A stretch of 64,000 bases of DNA from Anthopleura xanthogrammica (lineage: Eukaryota > Cnidaria > Anthozoa > Actiniaria > Actiniidae), in assembly GCA_964019055.1 (NCBI GenBank), contig CAXHSA010000059.1, forward strand, positions 1-64,000, read 5' to 3'. Within the stretch, counting starts at the first letter, position 1, and each line of letters starts with the position of its first letter. This document shows, in pieces, positions 46,805 to 57,800 of this stretch. The notes under the pieces are model-generated. The model was not told the DNA's origin and ran no database searches. It saw only the letters and a list, made by a program, of their open reading frames with translations. Both the position numbers and the translations under genes were made by a program.

Positions 46805-47036
46805 AATATATCCTCACTGAATATCAATTATCACCTCGCGTTAATAAGTTATGGGCAAGATTTGCGACTGGGTGATAAAAGGTAAACAGAGAGGATATAG
46901 ATAATAGCGCCACCGCCACCAGGGGAGGTGGGTGGGGAGAACTCGAACCGACACGGAGGTACGTGGTAAAATGCAATAAAGGAATGTGTGTCGAGATAAT
47001 TTATATTGCTCGGAACTAATTAATTTTTCAGTGAGA
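46805..47036. mobile_element. Small TIR element (MITE) inserted in a tRNA-like monomer
   Basis: A 232-bp segment interrupts the phrase CACAATATAGT/GTGGACCAACGAC of the array monomer. Its ends are inverted (ATATCCTCACTGAA on the left, TTCAGTGAGAATA on the right) and ATAGT flanks both sides (46800-46804 and 47037-47041), a probable target-site duplication. The interior is GC-richer (CGCCACCGCCACCAGG). No coding potential. Confidence 0.65.
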
Positions 47037-47072
47037 ATAGTGTGGACCAACGACATTATTCGTCATTACAGT

Positions 47073-47142
47073 CTCCTGTAGCTCAGTGGCAGAGCGTCCG
47101 ACTAGGATACGGAGGGTCCTTGGTTCGATTCCCAGGCAGGGC
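47073..47142 (+). ncRNA. Best-preserved tRNA-like core of the array
   Basis: The D-arm is GCTC-AGTGGCA-GAGC. The anticodon arm is TCCGA-CTAGGAT-ACGGA with four of five pairs and loop triplet AGG. The variable region is GGGTC. The T-arm is CTTGG-TTCGATT-CCCAG, with one mismatch here and perfect CTGGG/CCCAG stems in some other units. The acceptor stem is poor, pairing only if shifted by one base (CTCCTGT with GCAGGGC, two G-T pairs). A and B boxes are near consensus and a run of four or more T follows within 20-30 bp in most units. This looks like a tRNA-derived Pol III unit rather than a functional tRNA. Other units carry an AGA loop triplet. Confidence 0.4.
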
Positions 47143-49723
47143 TACAATTTTGTTTTGGTACGATCATATACTTATTTCATTCCATCATCATACCCATACC
47201 ATGTTGATCGCGTATTTCCTTAGACATTTCTGAAACTATAGCATATACAGTACTTTTCTCACAATATATTGTGGATTAAGGACATTATTCGCCATTAGAG
47301 TCTCCTCTAGCTAAGCGGCAGAGCGACCGACTAGGATACAGAGGGTACTTGGTTCGATTCCCAGCCGGGGCTAAAATTTAATATTTTTTTCTGTTTACTT
47401 TAAAGTACGGTACGATCACATACATATTTCATTCCATCATCATATCCATACCATGTTTATCGTATATTTCTTTAAAGATTTCATACACTTTAGCATATAC
47501 AGTACGTTTGTCGCAATATAGTTGGAACCAACGACCTTATTTGCCATTAGTCTCCTCTAGCTCAGTGGCAGAGCTTTCGACTAGAATACGGAGGGTCGTG
47601 GGGTCCATTCCCAGGTAGGGCTAAATTTTAATATTTTTTTCTGCTTATTTTAAAGTATGGTGAGTCATAAACATATTTCATTCCATCATCATACCCATAC
47701 CATGTTTATGGTATATTTTCTTATACATTCAAAAAACTTTAGCATATAAAGTACGTTTGTCCCAATATAGTGGGGACCAACGATCTTATTCGTCATTAGA
47801 GTCTCCTCTAGCTCAGTGGAAGAGCGTTCGACTAGAATACGGAGGGTCGTGGGGTCGATTCCTATGTAGGGCTAAAATTTATTATTTTTTTCTGTTATAT
47901 ACTCATTCCATCATCCTACCTATACCATGTTTATCGTATATTTCCTCAGACATTTATGAAACTGTAGCACTGAAACTGTTTCATATACAGTAGGTTTGTC
48001 GCAATATAGTGGGGTCCAACGATCTTATTCGCCATTAGAGTCTCCTCTAGCTCAGTGGAAGAGCGTTCGACTAGAATACGGAGGGTCGTGGGGTTCATTC
48101 CCAGGTAGGGCTAAAATGTCTTATTTTTTTCTGTTTATTTTAAAGTATGGTGAGTCATCAACATATTTCGTTCCATCATCATACCCATACCATGTTTATG
48201 GTATATTTCCTTATACATTTCAAAAACTTTAGCATATACAGTACGTTTGTCGCACTATAGTTGGAACCAACGAATTTTTCGCCATTAGAGTCTCCTCTAG
48301 CTCAGTGGAAGAGCGTTCGACTAGAATACGGAGGGCCGTGGGGTCGTTTCCCAGGTAGGGCTAAAATTTATAATTTTTTTCGGTTTATTTTGAAGTATGG
48401 TACGATCATATACTTATTTCATTCCATCATCATACCTATACCATGTTTATCGTATATTTCCTTAGACATTTTTGAAACTGTAGCACTGAAACTGTAGCAT
48501 ATACAGTACGTTTCTCACAATATAGTGTGGACTAAGGACATTACTCGCCATTAGAGTCTCCTCTAGCTCAGTAGGAGATTGTCCGACTAGGATACCGAGG
48601 GTCATGGGGTCGATTCCCATCTGGGCGTCAGAAATATAATTTTTTTCTGATTATTTCACAGTTTGGTACGATTACATACACATTTCATTTTATCATCATA
48701 AGCATACCATGTTTATCGTATATTTCCATAGACATTTCCGTGACTCTAGCATATACAGTACGTTTGTCGCAATATAGTGGGGACCAACGACCTTATTCGC
48801 CATTAGAGTCTCTTCTAGCTCAATGAAAGATTCTCCGACTAGGATACCGAGGGTCATGGGGTCGATTCACATCTGGTCGTGAGCAATTGTTTTTTCTGAT
48901 TATTACACAGTTTGGTACGATCATACACATTTAATTCCATCATCATACGCATACCATGTTTATGGTATATTTCCTTAGACATTTCTTTGATGATAACATA
49001 TACAATACGTTTGTCACAATATAGTGTAGACTAACAACATTATTTGTCATCAAAGTCTCCTCTAGCTTAGTGGCAGAGCGCCCGACTAGGATACGGAGAG
49101 TCCCTGGTTCGATTACCAGCTGGGGTTAAAATTTATCATTTTTTTCTGATTATTTTATAGTATGGTACGATTATATCCATATTTCAATCCATCATCATAC
49201 TCATACCATGTTTATTGTATATTTCCTTAGACATTTCATAAACTGTAGCATTAGAGTACTTTTGTCACAATATAGTGTGGACTGACGACCTCATCCGCCA
49301 TTAGAGTCCCCTCTAGCTCAGTGGCAGACCGTCCGACTAGGATACGGAGGGTCCTTGGGTCGATTCCCATATGGACCTCAGAATTAATTTTTTTTTCTAA
49401 TAATTTCACGGTTGGGTCCGATTATATACACAATTCATTCCATCATCATAGGCATACCATGTTTATCGTATATTTCCTTAGACATTTCTGTCATGGTAGA
49501 ATATACAGGACGTTTGTCAAAGTAAAGTGTGGACGAACTACCTTACTCGTCATTAGAGTCTCCTCTAGCTTAGTGGCAGAGCGGCCGATTAGGATATGGA
49601 AGGTCCTTGGTTCGATTCCCAGCTGGGGCTAAAATTTTTTGTTTTTGTTTATTTTAAAGTATGGTATGATCATATACATCTTTCATTCTATTATCACACT
49701 CATACCATGTTTATCTTCTATTT

Positions 49724-49794
49724 AAAGTGCAACCATGCGTAACAAAGAGTATATAATAGGCGCGTTCAATAGACCCAGGACAGTTTGGTGTCGG
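49724..49794 (+). repeat. A1 split direct repeat (left end)
   Basis: 71 bp beginning AAAGTGCAACCATGCG and ending GTCGG. It differs from A2 (62928-62998) at three positions. It contains TATATAA. Confidence 0.92.
49750..49756 (+). promoter_or_regulatory. TATA box in A1
   Basis: TATATAA lies 58 bp upstream of the first gag ATG (49814) inside the left terminal repeat, where the Pol II promoter of a Ngaro-type element is expected. The same box is duplicated in A2 at 62954-62960. Confidence 0.5.
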
Positions 49795-49813
49795 TTGTAC
49801 GATAGTCAGCAAT

Positions 49814-49969
49814 ATGGAGAACGAGCAACGTCCGGCACAAGTTGTGGTCCTTCCACCAGACCAACAAGATCTAGAAGTCGTACAAGAAGTGGCGCAAGAG
49901 GTTGCACAAGTCGCCCGTGAGGAAAACGAACAGCCGGCTGCAGAGGATCAGCGCCCGCCTAATCCAGAG
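49814..49969 (+). CDS. gag-like exon 1
   Basis: 52 codons from ATG, rich in Glu, Gln, Val and Pro (VVQEVAQEVAQVAREENEQ), ending CCAGAG just before GTATAT. The acceptor at 51052 joins it in phase 0 to the coiled-coil exon, giving a continuous reading PNPE-LTAQMQELKQELENL. The acidic, low-complexity composition fits the N-terminus of a Ngaro/DIRS gag-like protein. No catalytic function is expected. Confidence 0.6.
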
Positions 49970-50058
49970 GTATATTATACATTGGTGTACGTTTTAGCAT
50001 TTTTGTGCTAGCTTTTTGCTTCGGAACACGTTTTAAGATTTCTTTTCCTTTTATAGTA

Positions 50059-50119
<61 letters not shown>

Positions 50120-51052
50120 GTAACTTTAGACTTTTCCTTCCCTCGTGGGTTTTATTTATTTCACTCGGTAGTTTGCCGGTTGTGTTAATAGTCAGTTAGT
50201 ATTTGCTTTATTTTCATGCTTTATAAGTACTTATCGTTGTAAGATGACTAGCCTATAAGTTTATAAAGATTGCTTAAGGGTAATTTTAAAACCACGACTT
50301 TCAGTTGAAGCGCTTGTGGCCGCTCTATAAAAGTAACGTGTTGCTTGGTTGGGGCCAGCAACGGTAATTTAGCGGTGGTGGCCGCTATATAAAAGTATTG
50401 TGTTGTTTGGTTGGGGGCCAGCAACTGTAGTGTATACAAAATATCATGTTTTCTAGATCTTCAGTTATGTATAGGCGATATAGATACTATATGACCATGT
50501 TTACTTGGTGGAGGCCAGCAAAGTTTCATTTATTTTAAAGATTGTATCAGCTTATTCGTACATATTATATTTGTTTTCGGTTCATTTCTTCGTTTTATAC
50601 TTTATTATAGTTATTTTGATGCACTTTTGCTCAGTCTTTTGTTTTTTCTTATCTTCAAATAAGCGGATTAAGAATTGTGGTATGTTATTCCATCTAACTA
50701 GATCCATTTTAGGCCCCTCTTTTACGGTCCTTTTTGTGATCCTTATGTTAGGTTGGGCAATGTTATCCCAACTAACGAGGTGCATTGTGTTCATTGGACG
50801 CTCCCTTTTTTCATTAGTCTTTGATTATTTAGTTTCGGTGACATTAAAATGGTCCCAGTGGAACTGGGGGTGTGTAATGTTATCTCTGCCCTACTAGTTT
50901 GCATTGTGCCCATGCATTTAATTAATTAAAGTTATTCAGATAGCTTTGTTCAAGAAAATGTATTAGCATTTAGTTTATCCTTTGCAAAGTAATGAAGAGC
51001 TTTACGTTAATAAAGTGGGTTTAAATAGCTTCTGTTTTATTTTACTCCGTAG
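49970..51052 (+). other. Predicted intron of the gag-like gene, with simple and tandem repeats
   Basis: GT at 49970, AG at 51051-51052, 1083 bp, T-rich. It includes a (TTA)n microsatellite (50060-50118). A 62-bp imperfect tandem duplication (about 50316-50440) has units GTGGCCGCT.TATAAAAGTA ... TTGGTTGGGG.CCAGCAAC. Three spaced copies of TGTTATNC...CTANNNGNTNCATTGTG lie between 50685 and 50915. Nothing coding was recognised. Confidence 0.5.
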
Positions 51053-51468
51053 CTAACAGCCCAAATGCAGGAACTCAAGCAGGAGTTAGAGAATTTAAAA
51101 GCGCAAACCACAGTTGTTAGCATTGAGGCATCCTTAGCCCAGGTCAGACAGTTGGCCACCGCCCCTACCTTATTCAGGGATCCTTCTGCCATTGAGGCTG
51201 AGTACGAAGCAATTCTAAGGCAAACAAGGTCGCTAATGTACAACGCCCAATTTGGTGATATAATTATCAGACTGATGGGATCGAAGGAAGAGAGTCGAAT
51301 CGCACTACAATCGCGAAGATAACCAAGAACGCCCCGACAAGCCTACCTTCCAGCTTAGGCTTCCAGCCCTACCCTAGACGGGGTCGGGGTGAGTTTGCAA
51401 GAGGGAGAGGTGCATGTTTTAGATGTGGTCAACGTGGCCACTTTCAAAGACAGTGCCCTATGCGCTAA
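51053..51468 (+). pseudogene. gag-like exon 2: coiled coil and CCHC zinc knuckle (frameshifted)
   Basis: The frame begins LTAQMQELKQELENLKAQ, a predicted coiled coil. It continues RDPSAIEAEYEAILRQTRSL and MYNAQFGDIIIRLMGSKEES, a segment common in cnidarian Ngaro/DIRS gag proteins. A one-base shift at about 51312 is needed. The reading then continues with LGFQPYPRRGRGEFARGRG and the zinc knuckle CFRCGQRGHFQRQC (CX2CX4HX4C, 51415-51456), ending at TAA 51466. Such proteins bind the element RNA. Without the shift the product stops at 51322, so this copy is inactive. Confidence 0.75.
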
Positions 51469-51761
51469 ACTATGGGCTTTGCATGATTATTCACGATTAT
51501 TTGATTAAAACAAATAAAGTAAATTTGTCTCCATTTGCTTTGCCTATTCTCTTATTTTCCCGTTGTTTTGTTTTATTTATTTATTTATTTATTCGGGTTT
51601 TCTTTTTTTCTTTGTTTGTTTTTTTTTATTTTATTTTTTTTATGCCCCTCGGGGTTGCCTAGGGCCGGCATTCCGTTGGGTTGCGTCTAGCTTTTTCCTT
51701 CCATTTTCTCAATTGTTTTCCTTAGAGGCTGTTATAGTTTTGTTTTTGTTTTACTATTCAG
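51469..51761 (+). other. Probable intron or non-coding spacer
   Basis: T-rich, with (TTTA)n near 51571-51593, ending in TTTTACTATTCAG, a good acceptor. No clear matching donor was identified, because the gag frame reaches a stop first. Confidence 0.35.
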
Positions 51762-52655
51762 ACTCCCCCAGCAAAACGTCAGCGATTTGACTTTATTCAC
51801 ATAGTAAATAAAGTGCTACAACAGCCTAGCAGTAATTCTGAGATACGTTCACGATGGTCTGTTGCCAATGGATTCCCTCCCGCAACGCTGGCTCAGAATC
51901 TACCAGCGGCTATTCGCTTAAGAACAAAATCCATCCTCAAAATGGCGGCAAATAACAACAAAGATTTCACTTATAAAAGCGAGCTAAATTTAAGGCCATT
52001 TGGTCCGGAAAATGAAACTGAGCGAGGAAAACGTTTTTGGAACAAAAATTCCGTGGAAATGAAGTTTTCTATAGAGAAAGATTGGATGAAAATGGTTCGA
52101 TTTGCCAAGAGTAAACCCAACTATGGAATGAGAAGTTTGGATCCAGTTTTAGAAGAACTGACCGGCATTAAACTCGAACTGGTAGGACCTATTCTCGATA
52201 GCTTTTTAAAGGAAATTGGTCTTTCAATTGCTTCAAAGCTTGGAAGGTCACGAATGACAGGTCTTATGACTCCTTGTGTGCTGTTTGTCCCTTTCTCTAT
52301 CTTCAAGCATTTAATGGTTTTGATATCTGGATATGGAAGAGAGGTCGAAACAAAAGACGGCAAGAAAATAACACTAACTATCACTAGACCTGATACTGCC
52401 GAGAATGTTTGGTCTCCAGCACGATTTGAGGGTGAAAATGTACTTTTTAAAAGGCACTTTGAAAAAATACCTTGTGAAAACAGGATCATGCAGATTTGCA
52501 AAGGTAAATCAGTGGTTGTTGTCACAAACTCTACTCCAATTAAGATAGATTATTCAACTTCACAGCAAAGACTTACAACGACTTTCTATGTGCAGCGGTA
52601 TGATCGCGATGGATTTGCCCATGATGCCAACCTACAAAAGCTCATGAACTCTTAA
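51762..52655 (+). CDS. Unrecognised protein; intact 237-aa ORF from ATG 51942, frame open upstream to a splice acceptor
   Basis: The frame is open from the TATTCAG acceptor (51761) to TAA at 52653, 298 codons. The upstream part (TPPAKRQRFDFIHIVNK, SRWSVANGFPPATLAQNLPA) may be a retroelement exon. An ATG at 51942 in good context (AAAATGGCG) starts MAANNNKDFTYKSELNLRPF, giving 237 residues with no stop. There is no signal peptide. One moderately hydrophobic stretch (GLMTPCVLFVPFSIFKHLMV) is weak as a membrane segment. No known domain or catalytic motif was recognised. It converges with the minus-strand SAP gene across a hairpin cluster. Its intactness among decayed neighbours suggests recent arrival or selection. 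The function is unknown, possibly an accessory protein of the same mobile unit. Confidence 0.55.
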   Translation, partial: TPPAKRQRFDFIHIVNKVLQQPSSNSEIRSRWSVANGFPPATLAQNLPAAIRLRTKSILKMAANNNKDFTYKSELNLRPFGPENETERGKRFWNKNSVEMKFSIEKDWMKMVRFAKSKPNYGMRSLDPVLEELTGIKLELVGPILDSFLKEIGLSIASKLGRSRMTGLMTPCVLFVPFSIFKHLMVLISGYGREVETKDGKKITLTITRPDTAENVWSPARFEGENVLFKRHFEKIPCENRIMQICKGKSVVVVTNSTPIKIDYSTSQQRLTTTFYVQRYDRDGFAHDANLQKLMNS

Positions 52656-52783
52656 AAATATCATAAAAGGCCTAAAACCTGAGCAAATTGTTTCATTAAG
52701 GAACTAGAGTGGCAACATTCAAGCTTAATTTTACTACATAAATACCAATAATTGACAATTACATAGAGTGCATTTCATAGAGT

Positions 52784-53062
52784 GCTTACACTATGTCCAT
52801 GAAATAGAATCTAAATAGTTCCTACATATTAGTTTTTATTTAGTGACTATTAGTCACTATCACTCAACTGGAACAGCTTTAGTAACAATAGACCACAAGA
52901 CACAAGGGAAATCAAATACTCAAAACCATAGAAAGTTAATACTTTATTCATTGTGTATTGTTACTAAAGCTGTTCCAGTTGAGTGATAGTGACTAATAGT
53001 CACTAAATAAAAACTATTAGTTAGTAACTATTTAGATTTTATTTCATGGACATAGTGTAAGC
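52784..53062. repeat. Long hairpin, 107-bp arms
   Basis: Arms 52784-52890 and 52956-53062 are equal in length and complementary at about 95 percent (five mismatches), with a 65-bp loop. They include GACTATTAGTCACTATCACT and CTGGAACAGC. A more decayed fold of the same sequence follows at about 53078-53265. The hairpin lies just past the 3' end of the 237-aa ORF. It could be a MITE or a fold in the shared 3' region of the convergent genes. Confidence 0.85.
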
Positions 53063-53543
53063 AAGCTATGTCTTCGAAATAAAATCTATTTAGTTTCTAA
53101 ATAAAATAGTTCTTATTTAGTGACTATTTCAGACAAGTAAAGTGTACAAGGTATTGTTTCCTTTGTATTTGCCTTTTCTTAAACTGTTCTGGTCGAGTGA
53201 TACTGTATAAATAGGCACTAAATAAGTAGTAACTTTTTAGAATATATTTCACAGACATATAAAATGCACTCTTAATTATGAAACATTTTATTTCGCATTT
53301 GATTACAGTGATTTCTCTCTTAACAGACACCTCTATAAGAGGGACACTCTCCTCTGGTCTCGAAGGTGTCCGCGTAGAGGGAGTTCACTGTATTAAATAA
53401 TGCAAAATGAAGAAGACAATTTTGTTAATTGCATGTTTATTGATCACATATTACAAGTTCAAGTGCATTCAAGTTCAAATATTATAACCTTGTAAGTCAA
53501 TTTATATACTGTAAGGTACAAATATTAAAGTGTGCAATACTTT

Positions 53544-54361
53544 GTAGAGTGGTTTTCATAAACCCGTGAAATTCTTACTTATTTCTTTTAGTGCTATTAT
53601 GCAAAGTGTTTTGTTTTCTATTGTTCCATACACACTATTAAAATGTATTAATTGCTTCACAGGTTTTTGAAAACCACTCTACTATTTACAGTTAAATAAT
53701 GCTCATGAAACAATAACAAACAATAGCATTAACACATTTAGCAGTATTTAGTGGTATTTTTGTAACACATGCACTTTTACTATCATTAAAAGCGTGAAAC
53801 ATAAATAGTACTAAATAGTGATATTTTATGCTAATTCTATTGTTTTCTATTGTTTAATTAGCACTATTTAGTACTAATTAGTACTACTTGTTTCACGGGT
53901 ATAATGTTTGCACTCTATTTGTACTCTATTAAGTAAACTGTTTTTAAATAGCTTTCATATTTACTTATGATTTATGGAGAAGTAATACATTTATATAATA
54001 TTGTTATGTATTTTCTAGTTATGTTTTACATCATTCTTACTTCTCCGTTTGTTTAAATAGTTCTGTTTTGATGCTAGCTGCAAAGGGACAGCAAACAATA
54101 TAGCATCTAATACTTTTTGATGATAGTAAAGCAAAAGCTTACACAAAAATGGTGTCAAATTGCTTGAAAGTATTCAATAAAAACCCATTTGTATTATGTA
54201 TCAAAATACTCTTTTTTAGTTTTTATATTAGTTTACAAACACTAAAAGTGTGCAATACTCTGTACTATTTACCACTAAATAGTGTTGATTTAACAATAGA
54301 GAACAAAATAATTTGCATAATTTAGCAGTATTTAGTGGTATTTATGTTGCACACTTTTAGT
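53544..54361. repeat. Cluster of three further hairpins
   Basis: Three inverted repeats are visible. GTAGAGTGGTTTTCA (53544-53570) pairs with 53656-53682 at 25 of 27 bases. CGTGAAACA...TAGTACTAAATAGTG (53793-53820) pairs with 53862-53897, allowing an 8-base indel. ACTAAAAGTGTGCAA plus TACCACTAAATA (54241-54281) pairs with 54329-54361. The motif AAGTGTGCAATACT occurs at both 53528 and 54246. No coding region lies in this 0.8 kb. Confidence 0.75.
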
Positions 54362-54845
54362 CTAATATTTTTCAAAAAGTTATAGAACCTAACTTCAAAG
54401 TGTTCCAGTGCATGCAAATGCCAATAACTGTACACAATAAAAACAATATGAATATGTGGTATAAAGGTTTTTGACAAAGGCTTATCAATCATTGAGCCTG
54501 AAGCATTGTAAGCAAAGTTTATGATGAAGTAAAGATAGTTGTCTCTGTAATAACAACAATTAGAATTAATACCATGGAACAAGTGATTAAATTTCCCCGA
54601 ATACCAAGGCCACAGCCCGGGGTGATCATGGTATTACAATAATAAATTCTTTAGTCAGGGAACCCACTCACAAAAGTGATTTTCAGTGAGGCCCTGTCAA
54701 CTTTTGTTAGTGGTATTGATAATAAGTATTTTTTGGGTAAAATAAAATGGCAAAAAATGAAAACTTAGTACATCAGTCATGCCAGTCACTATACTAATGT
54801 AGAGAAAACATAGAAATCATGAAAAGCACTATGTATATATATTTT

Positions 54846-57800
54846 TTAATGTACATGTACACAGTATGCAAAATCAGGAAAAAACAACAACAATGAATTG
54901 AACATGATTAGCATATTTAAGTGATAAGTATGAGGCACAATAATTGTGTTTTCCTCATAAAAATAACATATTCCCAGCCCTCCCTCTCCTGCTAAAGCAC
55001 CTTGCAGCCGTCTAGCGAGGATTCCTTTGTTTTCTGTGACACTTAAACCTCTATCACGCAATGCTTCCTTCAATGCAGACACAGACATAGCATTTGGAGT
55101 GAGGACTTTACTACTTACCCTAGAAACACCACAGAATCTTAAATGAGAAGACAATGACAACTTGTCAGCAAAGCGTTTATTGCAATGTTGGCACAATTCT
55201 GGTTTTAAAGCAGCTAATACTGAACCTTTCATTTCTCTGTCAATTGCACTGTTAACAACATCAATGCTGGATAAACAGATGAGGCAAGAATCCTCCTCGA
55301 TTTCTTTTTCCCTCCCACATCTACAAACATTGGATTGACTACATTGTGGTGGACAACGGCATTGATAATGTGAAATATATGATGATGGTATAGGCTGATG
55401 TTCTGCCAAGTAAAATTATCTAACATAGTTGCTACGCATTACCTGCCACCACTTACCAACAGGCAAGCTTACATTTGAACGGTTAGTTAAGCTCAAATCC
55501 ACTTTGACACCAGCATGCTTTGATTTCTTGGCCTGTGAGGACACAATGCCATAACCAATTCTATATTTTTCAAAAAGCAAACTAGCGTGATATGGAATAG
55601 CGTAACCAATTGTCCATGTAGAAACATTGATATTGTCTGGAAAGAATAAACACATAAGGTTAAAGTACATTTGACATGCTTCCTTAAGCTCTGCCATCTG
55701 AACAGCAGTAAGCTCATTTCTGTTAAAAAGTCCGCCTCCATTTCTTAGATACTCACCGATCTTACCAAGGGCTAATCGTTTGATTTTAAGGGCATCAGAT
55801 TCATTATCACACTCTAATGAATCAACTAAACGGAATGAATACCTAGCCAGAGCAATAGCTTGACTTCCAATTATTCTAATAGGCAACTTATTATGTCTAG
55901 TGGACTCATTATTATAATGCTCCTTTATTTTAGAACCTAGATACCCTAAACCACATCCTTGCTTATTGGACACGTGTTAGGCATCATGATTGCTAGATGA
56001 TTCTTGAAGGTTTGTCTAAATTTAATTTCTGATTGCTTCAAAAAATCCTGTTGTCTAGCACGTTCACCAACACATTCATGGCCTACTGGGATGGTATGAA
56101 CATCAGATTTCAAAGGCTCATGGTTGCTGGTTACACTATCCGAACTTCTGCTTCCCACTGCAGCCCCTAAAACATAAAGAAATTGATTAAACTGATTTCT
56201 TCTAACTGCTTCTATATAAACAAGGTCAAGATAATGCTGCCAAGCATTAATTTCGCAATGCATTGGTTCTGGTCTTAGCTTGCTGACATATTTGCCAATT
56301 CTTGGTGGACCCAATTGGCGTAACCCGTTTTCAGCCATGAACTCTAACTTTCTGGAATGTCTACTCTTTTCTGAAGTACCTGCTGGAATTGAATTGAGAA
56401 ATGTATTTAGTTGTTTAATGTTAGACTCTCTTATTTCATCAGAATAAGGTTTCCAAGTACAATGGCTCTCAGGACCAATACTTCCTCCCATAGTGTTTAT
56501 GTTCCCTTTGCCAACATTAGCATAGGGCGAAGGATAGGTAGCAGCTTGGTTGAGCTCGTTAGCCACCCAGCTCTGCCACGACATATCGGCTCCCGGCTGA
56601 AACTCTACAGTACACTGTTTATTACATATATTAAGCACATTACCTTCTATCATTTCCATTTCTTCTGTGTGTTGTTTCCAAAGATGATGCATTATTTGAT
56701 CCTTTTCACCAACACTTGCACAGTGAAGGAGATATTGATAATCTCTACTTCGTACTTCATCTCCAAAATTCCAACATACCATGCTACCAATAGACATGGT
56801 TAGTTGGCTAGACTCGGATGCGCCATCATCAGAAAACTGAAAAATAAAGTGGTTTTCATTCTCATTAAACCAGGTTAGTTTATTAGCGAGATAAGGCACA
56901 CGTAAATGTAAATCAATTATCATAAATATCAGACCTGTGACTGTTCTAGAAACACCTGGTGTATTCGGAATCTGACTGACATGACCAATATCTAAGCTTT
57001 TGACAAACCTATCCACACTTGCATCAGATAAACTGAGCTTTGGGAGCCTCAGATCTACACCTAAACACTTCATATTTCGTGGTAGCCATACTTCTTTATC
57101 ATTATTGAAAAAAGAGCTTTGTGTCTTACATACAAGTTGATATGATCTTCCAGATAAAAAGTTTTTATATTTAAGAGCTATTGATTGTTTAAGTGCGTCT
57201 TCTGACTTTTGGTAGTCACTTATAGCCTTTCCAAATATACCCTGAATAAATGTCCCTCTTTTATAACTACTCATTAGTTTACACATTAACTCATTTTCAG
57301 CATAAGTTGATAAAAAATCCCAAGCACCATACAAAGATGCCTCAAAAGACCCATGAATAAACTCGAGAATATTTTTAGTCTCATTTCTTCTACGGTATCT
57401 AGTGCTAGATTTATAATCATTTATCATTTCAATAGTGGTGCTGGCCAAACTTCGTCTTCGTCTTGCATTTTCGCCTGGTTCTAAAAGCTTCTGGACTGTG
57501 TTGTAGGCTTCAGCTAGTTCCTTGATCTTTTTATCTGTCTGTTCAATTTCTCTGTCTAATTCTTCCTTTTCTTACTTTGACTTTTGCAATGCATTGTCTA
57601 TAAATAGACATTAACATTACGAAAGGGTCTTATAATGAGATGCAAAAAAAAAAAAGTGATTGGAAATGGTCTTTGAATGTTAAGTCAGAGATCATAAAAG
57701 ATCAATGATTTGAAACAATATCAGTTTTTTCGTACGTTACAATGTTATTGTAACTGTAAATTCCTTATGCCAAGTATGCTTTTTCCCACATATCAGCTCT

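Larger units (their letters stand above)
42072..49722 (+). repeat. Tandem ~250-bp repeat with tRNA-like core, first block
   Basis: Each monomer carries a tRNA-like core: CTCTAGCTCAGTGGCAGAGC (A-box/D-arm), then GACTAGGATACGGAGGGTC and GGTTCGATTCCCA (B box/T-arm). A T-run follows, then TATGGTACGATCATATACA, TTTCATTCCATCATCATAC, ACCATGTTTATCGTATATTT, ATATACAGTACGTTTGTC and GACCTTATTCGCCATTAGAG. Cores begin near 42087 (partial), 42287, 42590, 42833, 43087 (deleted), 44453, 44704, 44955, 46092, 46340, 46590, 47068, 47298, 47548, 47800, 48040, 48285, 48555, 48808, 49052, 49302 and 49556. Where uninterrupted, spacing is 240-270 bp. Divergence between monomers is moderate, much greater than in the satellite at the left of the window. 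Short open frames through it are not genes. Three insertions interrupt this block. Confidence 0.93.

Noticed and set aside
42010..49632. Many 60-110-codon frames with shared strings such as LAQWQSVRL and RFPGRA
   Set aside because: They are translations of the tRNA-like tandem repeat; they shift frame between monomers and include no start-to-stop conservation.
50005..50199. Poly-Tyr protein frame
   Set aside because: It is the translation of a (TTA)n microsatellite inside the predicted gag intron.
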